The translations under genes were made by a program, and so were the position numbers. The notes under the pieces are model-generated. The model was not told the DNA's origin. It searched no databases and saw only the letters and a program-made list of their open reading frames with translations. This document shows positions 45,705 through 55,516 of a stretch of 64,000 bases of DNA, piece by piece (the stretch's first letter is position 1; every line of letters begins with the position of its first letter). Source of the DNA: Nitrosospira sp. 56-18 (GTDB lineage Bacteria; Pseudomonadota; Gammaproteobacteria; Burkholderiales; Nitrosomonadaceae). The DNA lies in NCBI GenBank assembly GCA_001899235.1, contig MKVR01000012.1, forward strand, positions 26,850 through 90,849. Direction: 5' to 3'.

Positions 45705-48128
45705 TCATGAATCCGGGGGAAACCATCGCCAATTGCGTATTTCCGGCATATCCTCCCCATGGCGCACGATATACTGCTTGTGTTCCGTCAGCTTGTCGCG
45801 CATTTTCTGCTTGAGGCCGGCCGCCCTGTAGCCGAGTTTCGGCACGCGATCAACCACATCCATTACCAGGTGAAAGCGATCGAGGTCATTGAGCACGGTC
45901 ATGTCGAACGGCGTGGTCGTGGTGCCCTCTTCCTTGTAGCCGCGCACGTGGAGATTCTCATGGTTGGTGCGCCGGTATGTCAGGCGATGGATAAGCCAGG
46001 GATACCCGTGGTAAGCGAAGATAATGGGCTTGCTTGGGGTAAAAAGCGTATCGAAGTCGCGATCGGACAGCCCGTGGGGATGCTCCTCCCTGGGTTGCAA
46101 TGTCATCAGATCGACGACGTTGATCACGCGCATTTTGATCGCGGGCGCATGACGCCGCAATATGTCCACGGCAGCCAGCAATTCGAGCGTCGGCACGTCA
46201 CCCGCGCACGCGAGCACTACGTCGGTATCGCCATCCTGATCGTTGCTCGCCCAGTCCCAGATGCCAATGCCGGCAGTGCTGTGCTTGATTGCCGCGTCCA
46301 TGTCGAGCCACTGCAGGGCCGGCTGCTTCCCCGCCACGATCACATTGATGAAATTCCGGGAACGCAGGCATTTGTCGGCAATAAAGAGCAATGTGTTGGC
46401 GTCGGGCGGCAGATAAACCCGAATGATGTCGGCTTTCTTGTTTACCACCAGATCGATAAAACCGGGATCCTGGTGCGAAAAACCGTTGTGGTCCTGGCGC
46501 CATACATGCGATGTCAGCAGGTAATTCAGCGATGCGATCGGACTGCGCCACGGGATCTCCCTTGTGGTGACCTTGAGCCACTTGGCATGCTGGTTCAGCA
46601 TCGAATCGACGATATGGATAAATGCTTCGTAGCATGAAAAGAGCCCATGGCGCCCCGTAAGCAGATATCCTTCCAGCCAGCCCTGGCATGTGTGTTCGGA
46701 AAGTATTTCCATCACCTCTCCGTCCGCAGCCAGGTGCTCATCCTCGGGCAATATCGGCGCCAGCCAGGTTCGGCCCGTTGCTTCGAACAAGGCATCGAGC
46801 CGGTTGGAGCTGGTTTCATCCGGCGCCATTACGCGGAAATTCCTGCTGTCACGATTGAGCTTCATGACGTCCCGCAGCAGCTTCCCCATTTCCCGCGTAG
46901 CTTCGCCCACCGAGATTCCCGGTGCGGAGACTGCAACCGCATAGTTGCGGAAATCTGGCATTTCCAGATCCTTGAGCAGCCGTCCGCCATTGGCATGGGG
47001 ATTTGCTCCCATGCGGCGATCCCCTTTGGGCGCGAGGTTCGCCAGTTCCGGCAGCAGGTCCCCTTCCGCATCGAACAGCTCTTCCGGTTTATAACTCTTC
47101 ATCCAGTTTTCCAGCAGCCGCAGATGCTGCGGGTTTGAACCGATTCCGGCAAGGGGCACCTGGTGCGAACGCCAGTAACCTTCGGTTTTTTTTCCATCCA
47201 CTTCCTCGGGCCCGGTCCAGCCCTTGGGGCTGCGCAGCACGACCACGGGCCATCGCGGGTAAGTCCCGGTGCCGCCGGTTGCGCTCACATCCGGCGCCAC
47301 AGCCCGGGCTGCCCTCTGGATCGCCCGGATCCTGCCGATTACGCTATCCAGCGTGGCTGCCATCTTCTGGTGCATCAGTTCGGGATCAGCTCCCTCGACA
47401 AAATAGGGGTCATAGCCGTAACCCTTGAGCAAGTCTTCCAGCTCTTCGTGGCTGATGCGGGCGAGCACCGTCGGGCCCGCGATCTTGTAGCCGTTCAGGT
47501 GCAGAATGGGCAGCACTGCGCCATCCCGGGCAGGATCGAGAAACTTGTTTGAATGCCACGAGGCGGCGAGCGGACCGGTTTCCGCTTCCCCGTCTCCAAT
47601 TATGCAGGCGACGATGAGATCGGGATTATCGAAGGCGGCGCCAAACGCATGCGATAGGGCATAACCCAGCTCTCCGCCTTCATGAATCGAGCCCGGCGTC
47701 TCCGGCGCCACATGGCTGGGTATCCCGCCTGGAAACGAAAATTGCTTGAAAAGCCGCTGCATCCCGATCGCATCCCGCGGAATGTGAGGGTAGAACTCGC
47801 TATAAGTCCCCTCCAGCCAGGTGTTGGCAACCATTGCCGGTCCGCCATGGCCCGGGCCGGCGATATAAATCATGTTCAAGGCATTTTTTTTGATGATCCG
47901 GTTGAGATGGGCATAAATGAAGTTGAGCCCCGGTGTCGTTCCCCAATGCCCCAGCAGGCGCGGCTTGACGTCATCGAGCGCAAGCGGCCTCCTGAGCAGC
48001 GGATTGTCGAGAAGATAGATCTGGCCTACGGAGAGATAATTTGCTGCCCGCCAATAACGCTGGATCCGGTCCAGCTCATCCGGGGAAAGCGGCTGTTCGT
48101 TTTCAGCCAGCGTTTGAGTGTCCGTCAT
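45705..48128 (-). CDS. xfp: Phosphoketolase
   Basis: A thiamine-diphosphate enzyme of 807 residues that cleaves xylulose 5-phosphate (and often fructose 6-phosphate) with phosphate to give acetyl phosphate. I chose ATG 48128 with GGAGGATTGG directly upstream. The ThDP motif [10 protein letters not shown] and the N-terminal [10 protein letters not shown] match the family. Its acetyl phosphate is used by AckA, whose gene overlaps its 5' end by 26 bases. Together they form a route from pentose phosphates to acetate plus ATP. Confidence 0.96.
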   Translation of the reverse strand: MTDTQTLAENEQPLSPDELDRIQRYWRAANYLSVGQIYLLDNPLLRRPLALDDVKPRLLGHWGTTPGLNFIYAHLNRIIKKNALNMIYIAGPGHGGPAMVANTWLEGTYSEFYPHIPRDAIGMQRLFKQFSFPGGIPSHVAPETPGSIHEGGELGYALSHAFGAAFDNPDLIVACIIGDGEAETGPLAASWHSNKFLDPARDGAVLPILHLNGYKIAGPTVLARISHEELEDLLKGYGYDPYFVEGADPELMHQKMAATLDSVIGRIRAIQRAARAVAPDVSATGGTGTYPRWPVVVLRSPKGWTGPEEVDGKKTEGYWRSHQVPLAGIGSNPQHLRLLENWMKSYKPEELFDAEGDLLPELANLAPKGDRRMGANPHANGGRLLKDLEMPDFRNYAVAVSAPGISVGEATREMGKLLRDVMKLNRDSRNFRVMAPDETSSNRLDALFEATGRTWLAPILPEDEHLAADGEVMEILSEHTCQGWLEGYLLTGRHGLFSCYEAFIHIVDSMLNQHAKWLKVTTREIPWRSPIASLNYLLTSHVWRQDHNGFSHQDPGFIDLVVNKKADIIRVYLPPDANTLLFIADKCLRSRNFINVIVAGKQPALQWLDMDAAIKHSTAGIGIWDWASNDQDGDTDVVLACAGDVPTLELLAAVDILRRHAPAIKMRVINVVDLMTLQPREEHPHGLSDRDFDTLFTPSKPIIFAYHGYPWLIHRLTYRRTNHENLHVRGYKEEGTTTTPFDMTVLNDLDRFHLVMDVVDRVPKLGYRAAGLKQKMRDKLTEHKQYIVRHGEDMPEIRNWRWFPPDS

Positions 48129-49290
48129 CCAATCCTCCAAAAATCCCGTTCTCCGCTGTTTGCAGCACGGCTACCGCTTCACGCGCTAAAAGCTCAGCTT
48201 CATCCACTGGTATAACCCAAACCTCGATATCGGCGGCAGCAGTACTGACGCACAAGGGCCCGTCTGCGCGCTTGTTTTGTTCATGGTCGATCCCGATCCC
48301 GCACCATTCCATGCCACTCAGGATTCTTTCACGGATGGCAGGCAGATTCTCCCCCACGCCGCCGCCAAAAATTACCGCGTTTGCACCTCCTAATACCGCA
48401 AGGTACGCGCCAAGATATTTGCGCGCACGGTAGCAGTATATTTCCACCGCCAGTTGCGCAAGTTCATCTTCGGACTCGAGCAGTGCACGCATATCGGCAC
48501 TCGCGCCTGAGATACCCAGCAGGCCCGACTGCTCGTTCAGCATCCGGTCCAGTTGCGCCGGTGTCAAACCTTCCTGACGCTGCAGAAATGTGATGAGTCC
48601 AGGGTCGACATCTCCCGAACGCGTCGCCATCATCAATCCTTCCAAGGGCGAAAACCCCATCGACGTATCGCGCGGCAGCCCGTTATCGATCGCGGCAATC
48701 GAACAACCGGAGCCAAGCTGCATGGAGACAACTTTCCCTCCGCCCGCAATCTCCGGCCGTAACGATTGCCACTTCTGCCACATGGCCTGGTGCGCCAGTC
48801 CGTGGAAGCCATAGCGGCGCACCCGATATTTTTGCGACAAAGCATGTGGAATGGGATAGATCTTCGCCACTGGGGGCAGATCGGCGAAGAACGCGGTGTC
48901 AAATACGGCAACCTGACGAACATCTCCACCCCATACCTCGCGGATCGCACGTATCCAGTGCAATGAAACCGGATTGTGCAAGGGCGCGAGTTGCCCCAGC
49001 CGATCAATTTCTGCTTCAACCTTCCGGTCGAGCAAGCGGGAGGTATCGAGTATTTCCCCACCATGAACCACACGGTGCGCGGAAACATCCACATGCGCGA
49101 TTCCATGGGTCTGCATGAACGTGGCAAGCACATCCTTCGCAGATAAGGCACGGGCGCCAACCCCGTAACGCTCATTCGCCAGCTCGGAAATCGCGTTGTC
49201 CTCGCGTGCGAATGCCGCAAGGCGCACGGATGAGCTGCCGGTATTGACAGTCAGAATGATCTCGGAAGGGCTGCTGGAAGGATCTGGCAT
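48103..49290 (-). CDS. ackA: Acetate kinase
   Basis: A 395-residue ASKHA-family kinase: N-terminal [26 protein letters not shown] and [11 protein letters not shown]. It converts acetyl phosphate and ADP to acetate and ATP. The motif usually read H-L-G-N-G-A-S is Q-L-G-S-G-C-S here, a modest substitution. It lies upstream of xfp and overlaps it, so the pair is coupled. No pta is seen. Confidence 0.94.
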   Translation of the reverse strand: MPDPSSSPSEIILTVNTGSSSVRLAAFAREDNAISELANERYGVGARALSAKDVLATFMQTHGIAHVDVSAHRVVHGGEILDTSRLLDRKVEAEIDRLGQLAPLHNPVSLHWIRAIREVWGGDVRQVAVFDTAFFADLPPVAKIYPIPHALSQKYRVRRYGFHGLAHQAMWQKWQSLRPEIAGGGKVVSMQLGSGCSIAAIDNGLPRDTSMGFSPLEGLMMATRSGDVDPGLITFLQRQEGLTPAQLDRMLNEQSGLLGISGASADMRALLESEDELAQLAVEIYCYRARKYLGAYLAVLGGANAVIFGGGVGENLPAIRERILSGMEWCGIGIDHEQNKRADGPLCVSTAAADIEVWVIPVDEAELLAREAVAVLQTAENGIFGGLDDGHSNAG

Positions 49291-49856
49291 TGGCGTTCTT
49301 TCAGATTATCCCGCTGCCATTGTCACCGCTATAGATGACAGCGCCAGTGTGGTGAATCGTAAATCCATTGCATAAAAAGCCCGTGCCATTCCGGGCGCCG
49401 CAATCCAGCGCTTTTTCAGGTTACTGGATTGCGGTCTTCGCGGAAATGATCCAGGCATTTATTCGACGTATTTCCGGTTCAGGATACTAATGCTTCCCAT
49501 TGCCGATACTGCGGACAAATGGACTCGAATCGCAAATTTTATAAGCGCACTGCGAAAATAGACGCGCTCTCGCGCCGAGTCTGTACGTTGCCGATCATAG
49601 GCGTAGCCATCCGTCTATCTCTGGCATCAGAAAAAAGATTTTCCTATCCCCCGAAATCATGACCGGTGCCGTAGTACTTGACATGTGCCTGGCACCGACA
49701 ATCGCCATAAAGCCTATACTACCCTATGGACACCCTATGGAAATTCTTGAAAAACCGTCTTCAGGCGATGCTGGAAGAAAAGAGATCATCCACTTTTTTA
49801 CATCCGCTTTTTTACGTTTGCCCGATCGATAAACGACAAGACCAGCTGGAGGCAGA
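49291..49856. other. Intergenic region carrying a family B repeat
   Basis: A 566-base divergent interval between ackA and the phosphoribosyltransferase gene. Apart from the repeat at 49386-49494 I see no gene; it should hold two outward promoters. Confidence 0.4.
49386..49494 (+). repeat. Dispersed repeat, family B
   Basis: CATTCCGGGCGCCGCAATCC, CAGCGCTTTTTCAGG, GGAAATGATCCAGG and TATTTATTCGACGTATTTCC match the copy at 35467-35600 read in reverse. It is shorter by a few bases inside. Confidence 0.65.
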
Positions 49857-50501
49857 ATGTTTTTTGAAGATCGTATGGCGGCAGCCAAACAGCTTGCTGC
49901 GGCGCTATCCGAATACCGCGGCAAGCAACCGCTGGTTCTCGCGATTCCCAGGGGCGCGGTACCCATGGCAAAGGTTATTGCCGACGAATTGGATGGCGAT
50001 CTGGACGTGGTGCTCGTACATAAATTGCGCGCGCCCCGCCACCCCGAATTCGCCATCGGTTCAGTGGACGAAAGCGGCTGGATTTATCTCGCGGACTACG
50101 CTTCCAGCGTTGGCGCGACCCAGCAATATATCGATGCCGAAGTTTCCGCCCAGCTCGAGGTGATGCGTCAGCGGCGTGCCCAGTACACGCCGGTGCGCCC
50201 ACCCATCGACCCGGCCTCACGCGTGGCCATCGTGGTGGACGATGGGCTCGCAACCGGCTCAACCATGATCTCCGCACTGCATGCCATCAGGGCAAAAAAT
50301 CCAAGGGAGCTGGTCTGCGCCGTGCCGGTAGCCTCATCCGATGCACTGAAAAAAGTGGAGGCTAATGCAGATCGCGTGGTCTGTCTGTCGGTTCCGGCCC
50401 ACTTCCAGGCGGTAGGACAATTTTATGGAGAATTTCCTCAAGTAGACGATGAAGAAGTCATCGCCATCCTTGCCGGTTCCACCCATCCCCAAGCTGGTTA
50501 G
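49857..50501 (+). CDS. Phosphoribosyltransferase-domain protein
   Basis: A 214-residue type I phosphoribosyltransferase fold. The PRPP-binding motif is V-A-I-V-V-D-D-G-L-A-T-G-S-T-M, and the N-terminal part has A-I-P-R-G-A-V-P-M-A. Homologues act in purine or pyrimidine salvage or as alpha/beta-hydrolase partners, and the substrate is not evident. A GGAGG ribosome site lies just upstream of the ATG. Confidence 0.88.
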   Translation: MFFEDRMAAAKQLAAALSEYRGKQPLVLAIPRGAVPMAKVIADELDGDLDVVLVHKLRAPRHPEFAIGSVDESGWIYLADYASSVGATQQYIDAEVSAQLEVMRQRRAQYTPVRPPIDPASRVAIVVDDGLATGSTMISALHAIRAKNPRELVCAVPVASSDALKKVEANADRVVCLSVPAHFQAVGQFYGEFPQVDDEEVIAILAGSTHPQAG

Positions 50502-50751
50502 GTCTGCATGAAAAGATCTGCCGTGAACATAGTTTATGTCGTGGTGACTTCGACTGCGCTCATTCAAGTGGGCTGCCGGTCCGAAACCGCACAAAGCGGT
50601 ACAATAGAACTTTCAGTTTCAGAAACCCGGTAACGCTTATCGCCGCGCAGGATTTCACCGCTTGATGTCGATGTGTCCAGAAACTCAAAATACCCGCGCT
50701 TATCCGCAACATGCCCCTGCTCGCCCGCACGGCGGATAGTTCACATCAATC

Positions 50752-51426
50752 ATGCTGGAGCTGAGGAATATCGATAAGGCCTACGCCGGCGGGCGGCAGG
50801 TACTGACCAGCTTATCCTACCTGCTTCAGCCGGGTGAGTATGTAGCGATAATGGGCGAGTCCGGCGTGGGCAAATCGACACTGCTGAACCTGATTGCGGG
50901 TCTCGATTCACCCGATCGCGGCGAAATTCTGATTAACGGCACCGCCATATCCTCGTTGAGCGACAACGCCGCAACCAGGCTCAGGCGCAAGGAATTTGGC
51001 TTCGTATTCCAGGCGTTTCACATCCTGCCGCATTTGACGCTGCGCCAGAACGTCGCGCTGCCCTTGCTGCTGAACGACGCCGCGGTGAAGCATGCCGAAG
51101 AACGCGCTGAACGGATGCTGGGCGCGGTGGGATTGCCGGGCAGGGCCGGGGATTTTCCCCGGCAGCTGTCCGGCGGTGAACTGCAGCGCGTCGCCATCGC
51201 CCGCGCACTGGTGCATCGCCCGGCATTGATCCTGGCGGACGAACCGACCGGTAATCTCGATCCTGATACCGCGCATGAAATCCTGATGCTGATACGGCAG
51301 GAAATCAAGGAAAATGGCGCTTCCGGTATCCTCGTCACGCATTCGCATGCAGCGGCGGCTACTGCCGACCGGACGCTGCTGCTGACGAAAGAAGGACTCA
51401 GTCCCGCGGCGCAGCGGATAAAATGA
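50752..51426 (+). CDS. ABC transporter ATP-binding protein (LolD/MacB type)
   Basis: A 224-residue ATPase with Walker A G-E-S-G-V-G-K-S-T, signature L-S-G-G-E-L-Q-R-V-A-I-A-R-A-L, Walker B L-I-L-A-D-E-P-T-G and the switch His. It has the size of the ATPases that work with FtsX-type permeases. It starts a three-gene cassette with the permease and the secreted AttH-like protein. Confidence 0.93.
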   Translation: MLELRNIDKAYAGGRQVLTSLSYLLQPGEYVAIMGESGVGKSTLLNLIAGLDSPDRGEILINGTAISSLSDNAATRLRRKEFGFVFQAFHILPHLTLRQNVALPLLLNDAAVKHAEERAERMLGAVGLPGRAGDFPRQLSGGELQRVAIARALVHRPALILADEPTGNLDPDTAHEILMLIRQEIKENGASGILVTHSHAAAATADRTLLLTKEGLSPAAQRIK

Positions 51427-51433
51427 CAAACGC

Positions 51434-54019
51434 ATGACGGCCTCGTCGAGCAGAAGTACCCTGGGTCTCTGGCTGTTATCGGGCGAATGGCGGGCCCATC
51501 GGCTGCAGATAGCCGTAGCCATCTGCGCAATTGCTCTCGGAGTAGCGCTCGGGTTTGCCGTACATCTGATCAACGCGGCCGCTTTCAACGAATTCTCCGC
51601 GGCTGCCCGCAGCCTTTCCGGTCAATCCGACCTGCAAGTGCGCGGGGTCCAGTCCACATTCGACGAGTCCCTCTATCCGCTCTTGGCCCAACGGCCGGAG
51701 ATCGAGCTCGCCAACCCGGTATTGGAACTCGACGTCGCCATCCCCGGCAACTCCGGTGACCGCAGAAACGCGACGCTGAAGATACTCGGACTGGATATTT
51801 TTCGGGCTGCGATCATCTCTCCCGATGTCATCGGCATTCCGGATGAAGACCGGCTATTCGATATGCTGGAGGATGATGCTATTTTCCTTTCGCCAGCGGC
51901 AATGGGATGGCTGAAGGTAAAGCGGGGAGACACGCTCCAGTTGCGTGTGGGAACGCAAGCCATCAAGCTTCGGGTGGCCGGCGGCCTGGTGCGGACACGG
52001 GCGGGGCAGAGACTGGGAGTAATGGATATCGGCGCAGCACAATGGCGCTTCCAGCGTCTCGGCCAGTTGTCGCGTATCGAACTTAAACTGGTCCGCGGCA
52101 TCGACCACGACCGTTTCAAGACCGCGCTCGCCCGGGACCTGGGCGAGCGATACCTCGTTACCGAAACCGCGGACCAGGAAGCGCGCGTCGCAAACATGTC
52201 GCGTGCCTACCGTGTCAACCTCAATATGCTGGCCCTGGTGGCCCTGTTCACCGGCGCATTCCTCGTTTTTTCCACGCAGGCGCTGTCAATCGTACGGCGC
52301 CGAAGCCAGTTTGCGCTGCTGCGGGTGATCGGATGGACACGACAGCAGCTTTTGAGGCAGATCCTGCTGGAAGGCGCCCTCCTCGGATCCCTGGGGTCCC
52401 TGCTCGGCCTCGGGCTGGGTTATCTGGCCGCCGCCGGAGCGATATATGTTTTTGGTGGAGATCTGGGAAGCGGGTTCTTCTCCGGCGTAAAACCCCGGCT
52501 GCATTTCGATTCGCTCGCGGCTTCCGTCTTTTTCCTGCTGGGACTCGCCGTCACTCTGCTCGGAAGCGCCGCGCCCGCCGCGGAAGCGGCGAAAGCAAAG
52601 CCCGCCGTGGCACTCAAGCCCGGCAGCGAGGATACCGCGCTCTCCAGGCTCGCCAATCCGTGGCCGGCCCTTACCTGCCTTGGATTGGGGGCGCTGTTCG
52701 CAGGATTGCCGCCGGTTTTTGAATTACCGGTGTTCGGCTATCTGGCCATAGCGCTGCTATTGATTGGCGGCATCGCGCTCATGCCGCGCCTTTCCGCATC
52801 GATTTTCTCCATGCTGCTTTCCATGATGCGCCGCATGTCAGGGACGCTACCCGCGCTCGCCCTGGCACGGCTGGCGAATGCGCCGAACCAGGCCGCCATC
52901 GCCCTGGGAGGTATCGTGTCCAGCTTCAGCCTGGTGGTCGCCATGGCCATCATGGTCGCCAGCTTTCGCGTATCGGTCGACGATTGGCTAAGGCATATCC
53001 TCCCAGCGGACTTATACGTTCAAACCACGGCGGCAGGCGATGCGCGCGGCCTTTACCCGGAAGAAATGAAGTCGATCGCAGCCGCTCCCGGCGTATCGCG
53101 CATCGATTTCTTTCGTTCATCCCAGATCATGCTCGACCCGGCGCGGCCGGCTGTAGCCTTGACAGCCCGCCCTATAGACCTGACCGACCCTGCGAGCATA
53201 TTGCCGCTGACTGCCGATGTGATGGAGCCTTCCCTACTCCCGGAGGACGCGATTCCCATCTGGGTATCGGAAGCGATGGTGGACTTGTATGGATTCAAGG
53301 CCGGAACGCGGGTAGATCTGCCCTTGGGAGCCCCGGGACCAGCTCCATCATCGGGCCGCACTCCGCCTGCCTTCATCGTTGCTGGTGTGTGGCGCGACTA
53401 TGGGAGGCAGTTCGGCGCCATACAGATGCGGCTTTCAGACTATCGCGCGCTGACGGGAGACCAGAAAGTCAACGATGCCGCGCTGTGGCTGGAATCCGGA
53501 GTCAAGCCGGAGCAGGTGATCACCTGGTTGAAACGCCTTCCCTTCGGGGAAGCGCTGGAGTTTTCCACGCCTGGCGAAATACGCACGTTGAGCCTGAATA
53601 TTTTCGACCGCAGCTTCGCCGTGACCTATCTCCTGGAAGGGGTAGCGATCATCATCGGGCTGTCGGGAGTGGCCGCGAGCTTCTCCGCACAAACGCTGGC
53701 ACGGGCCAGGGAATTTGGCATCTTGCGCCATATAGGCATGACGCGGGGTCAAATTCTCGGTATGCTGGGCATGGAGGGCGCCTGCCTTACCGCCCTCGGC
53801 ATCATGTTCGGATCGATGATCGGCTGGTGCATCAGCCTGATCCTGGTGTTCATAGTGAACCCGCAATCGTTCCACTGGACGATGCAGATGAGCTTGCCGT
53901 GGAGGGGGCTGGCGGCGGTCGCCCTGACATTGCTGGCCCTGGCGTCGCTGACGGCCTTGATGTCCGGCCGGCATGCGGTTTCCGGCAAGGCGGTGCGTGC
54001 AGTAAGGGAGGATTGGTAA
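51434..54019 (+). CDS. FtsX-like ABC permease, long form
   Basis: An 861-residue permease with two FtsX domains and about ten helices, the second domain near residues 720-850. The first domain follows a large periplasmic region. It lies seven bases after the ATPase gene. The product resembles fused AttF/AttG-type permeases that move lipoproteins or hydrophobic compounds mechanically rather than through a channel. Its stop overlaps the next start (TAATG). Confidence 0.88.
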   Translation: MTASSSRSTLGLWLLSGEWRAHRLQIAVAICAIALGVALGFAVHLINAAAFNEFSAAARSLSGQSDLQVRGVQSTFDESLYPLLAQRPEIELANPVLELDVAIPGNSGDRRNATLKILGLDIFRAAIISPDVIGIPDEDRLFDMLEDDAIFLSPAAMGWLKVKRGDTLQLRVGTQAIKLRVAGGLVRTRAGQRLGVMDIGAAQWRFQRLGQLSRIELKLVRGIDHDRFKTALARDLGERYLVTETADQEARVANMSRAYRVNLNMLALVALFTGAFLVFSTQALSIVRRRSQFALLRVIGWTRQQLLRQILLEGALLGSLGSLLGLGLGYLAAAGAIYVFGGDLGSGFFSGVKPRLHFDSLAASVFFLLGLAVTLLGSAAPAAEAAKAKPAVALKPGSEDTALSRLANPWPALTCLGLGALFAGLPPVFELPVFGYLAIALLLIGGIALMPRLSASIFSMLLSMMRRMSGTLPALALARLANAPNQAAIALGGIVSSFSLVVAMAIMVASFRVSVDDWLRHILPADLYVQTTAAGDARGLYPEEMKSIAAAPGVSRIDFFRSSQIMLDPARPAVALTARPIDLTDPASILPLTADVMEPSLLPEDAIPIWVSEAMVDLYGFKAGTRVDLPLGAPGPAPSSGRTPPAFIVAGVWRDYGRQFGAIQMRLSDYRALTGDQKVNDAALWLESGVKPEQVITWLKRLPFGEALEFSTPGEIRTLSLNIFDRSFAVTYLLEGVAIIIGLSGVAASFSAQTLARAREFGILRHIGMTRGQILGMLGMEGACLTALGIMFGSMIGWCISLILVFIVNPQSFHWTMQMSLPWRGLAAVALTLLALASLTALMSGRHAVSGKAVRAVREDW

Positions 54020-55185
54020 TGCCATCACCAGATCGTGAATTGATTTCCAATAGCCATCTTGGACGCGCAGGCCGGAAACATGCGGCTGGAAGAAAGGTGT
54101 TCCTGCCGCTGTCTCTGTCACTGGCTTTCATTACCACTGCGTGCGCCGCATCGCCGGATGAGCCATCTCGCGTCCTGCCGAAGTTTTCTGCCGTCGTGCC
54201 AGGGGTCGCCCTGTCATTTCCTCGCGATTTTGGCGCTCACCCCACCTTTCGAACCGAATGGTGGTACGTGACGGGGTGGCTGGAAACGCCGGAAAAAAAA
54301 CCGCTTGGATTCCAGGTCACGTTTTTTCGCGCAGCCACCGGCCTCGACACGAGCAACCCCAGCCGTTTTGCACCGAATCAGCTCATCATTGCCCATGCGG
54401 CTCTATCCGACCCCGCGATCGGGAAACTCCAGCATGACCAGAAAAGCGCCCGCGACGGATTTGGCCTGGCTTATACCAAGGTCGGCAATACGGACGTAAG
54501 GCTGGACGACTGGACGATGCTGCGCGAAGAAAACGGCCGCTACCAGACCAGCATAAACTCCCGGGACTTCTCGCTGCACCTGTCGCTCACGCCCACGCAA
54601 CCACCGATGAAACAGGGAGAAAACGGTTTTTCCCGCAAAGGACCACAACCGGAGCAGGCGAGCTACTACTACAGTGAACCCCACCTCGAGGTGGCGGGGA
54701 CAATCGTGCGCGACGGCAAGTCCATTGCCATCAGCGGCAATGCGTGGCTCGACCACGAGTGGTCCACCGCCTATCTCGACCCGGATGCGGACGGATGGGA
54801 CTGGGTTGGAGTCAATCTCGATGACGGATCGGCCCTGATGGCTTTTCAGATTCGTGGCAAGGACGGCTGCAAGATATGGGCTTACGCCGGCCTACGCGAT
54901 CGATCCGGAAAAATGACGCTTTTCACGCCGCAGGAGGTGAACTTCGAACCGCAGCGCACCTGGCGTTCACCGCGAACGGGCGCCACCTACCCCGTGGCGA
55001 TGCGAATCAGAACCGGCACGACCGAATGGCTGCTCACCCCGTTGCAAGACGATCAGGAACTCGATTCGCGCGAATCGGTCGGCGCGGTTTACTGGGAGGG
55101 GGCGGTAACGGTGACCCGCGACGGAGCGCCTGCGGGACGCGGCTATTTCGAAATGACCGGCTATGTGAAGCCGCTCAAGCTATGA
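54019..55185 (+). CDS. AttH/CrtC-like secreted lipocalin-domain protein
   Basis: A 388-residue protein started at ATG 54019. It has an N-terminal hydrophobic segment at about residues 25-43 ending T-A-C-A-A, a lipoprotein-like signal. The domain has W-W-Y-V-T-G-W-L, N-A-W-L-D-H-E-W and W-D-W-V-G-V-N-L, which mark the carotenoid 1,2-hydratase/AttH lipocalin family. It is coupled to the FtsX-type permease, as AttH is in the AttEFGH system. The frame runs upstream to 52984 over the permease gene, but that part is a shadow. The transported molecule is unknown. Confidence 0.88.
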   Translation: MPSPDRELISNSHLGRAGRKHAAGRKVFLPLSLSLAFITTACAASPDEPSRVLPKFSAVVPGVALSFPRDFGAHPTFRTEWWYVTGWLETPEKKPLGFQVTFFRAATGLDTSNPSRFAPNQLIIAHAALSDPAIGKLQHDQKSARDGFGLAYTKVGNTDVRLDDWTMLREENGRYQTSINSRDFSLHLSLTPTQPPMKQGENGFSRKGPQPEQASYYYSEPHLEVAGTIVRDGKSIAISGNAWLDHEWSTAYLDPDADGWDWVGVNLDDGSALMAFQIRGKDGCKIWAYAGLRDRSGKMTLFTPQEVNFEPQRTWRSPRTGATYPVAMRIRTGTTEWLLTPLQDDQELDSRESVGAVYWEGAVTVTRDGAPAGRGYFEMTGYVKPLKL

Positions 55186-55228
55186 ATACGAATACAGGCT
55201 TGGGAATTGCGGAGCAATGACGGCTCGG

Positions 55229-55321
55229 TTATCGCCCTGCGGATGCCGGAAGCAGTGACTCGATCAAATACACACGCTTCTCTTTTTTGACCGACACAAC
55301 TTCCCCGATTCTGACGTTCAT
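55229..55321 (-). CDS. Possible 30-residue peptide
   Basis: An ATG overlaps the stop of the DUF3330 gene (ATGA). The peptide starts M-N-V-R-I-G-E-V-V-S-V-K-K-E-K-R-V-Y-L. The coupling is the only support; there is no family match. Confidence 0.35.
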   Translation of the reverse strand: MNVRIGEVVSVKKEKRVYLIESLLPASAGR

Positions 55322-55485
55322 CCGGCATCATTCTGGCTCTTCCATTTCGCGTAACACTCCAATCCGCAGAAATGCAGCACATAATCGACTGCTTCTTCGC
55401 TTAACACCTCTGATACCGGAATTTCTTTGAAACACACGATGCAGGGGATCATCTCGGGATCGGATGGCTGCTCCGGCTCACGCAT
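55318..55485 (-). CDS. DUF3330-like small cysteine protein
   Basis: A 55-residue protein with GGAGGT just upstream of ATG. It has I-P-C-I-V-C-F-K-E-I-P-V-S-E and H-F-C-G-L-E-C-Y, four Cys that could bind zinc. This matches the DUF3330 family. The function is not known. Confidence 0.75.
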   Translation of the reverse strand: MREPEQPSDPEMIPCIVCFKEIPVSEVLSEEAVDYVLHFCGLECYAKWKSQNDAG

Positions 55486-55516
55486 TCCAAACCTCCTCTT
55501 TTTTCAGCTTTTGCTG

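Noticed and set aside
49726..50163. Plus-strand frame overlapping the phosphoribosyltransferase start
   Set aside because: The phosphoribosyltransferase frame has clear motifs and a ribosome site; this one has neither.
52984..54018. In-frame N-terminal extension of the AttH-like protein
   Set aside because: It lies over the FtsX permease gene in another frame, and the coupled ATG at 54019 starts a normal signal sequence.
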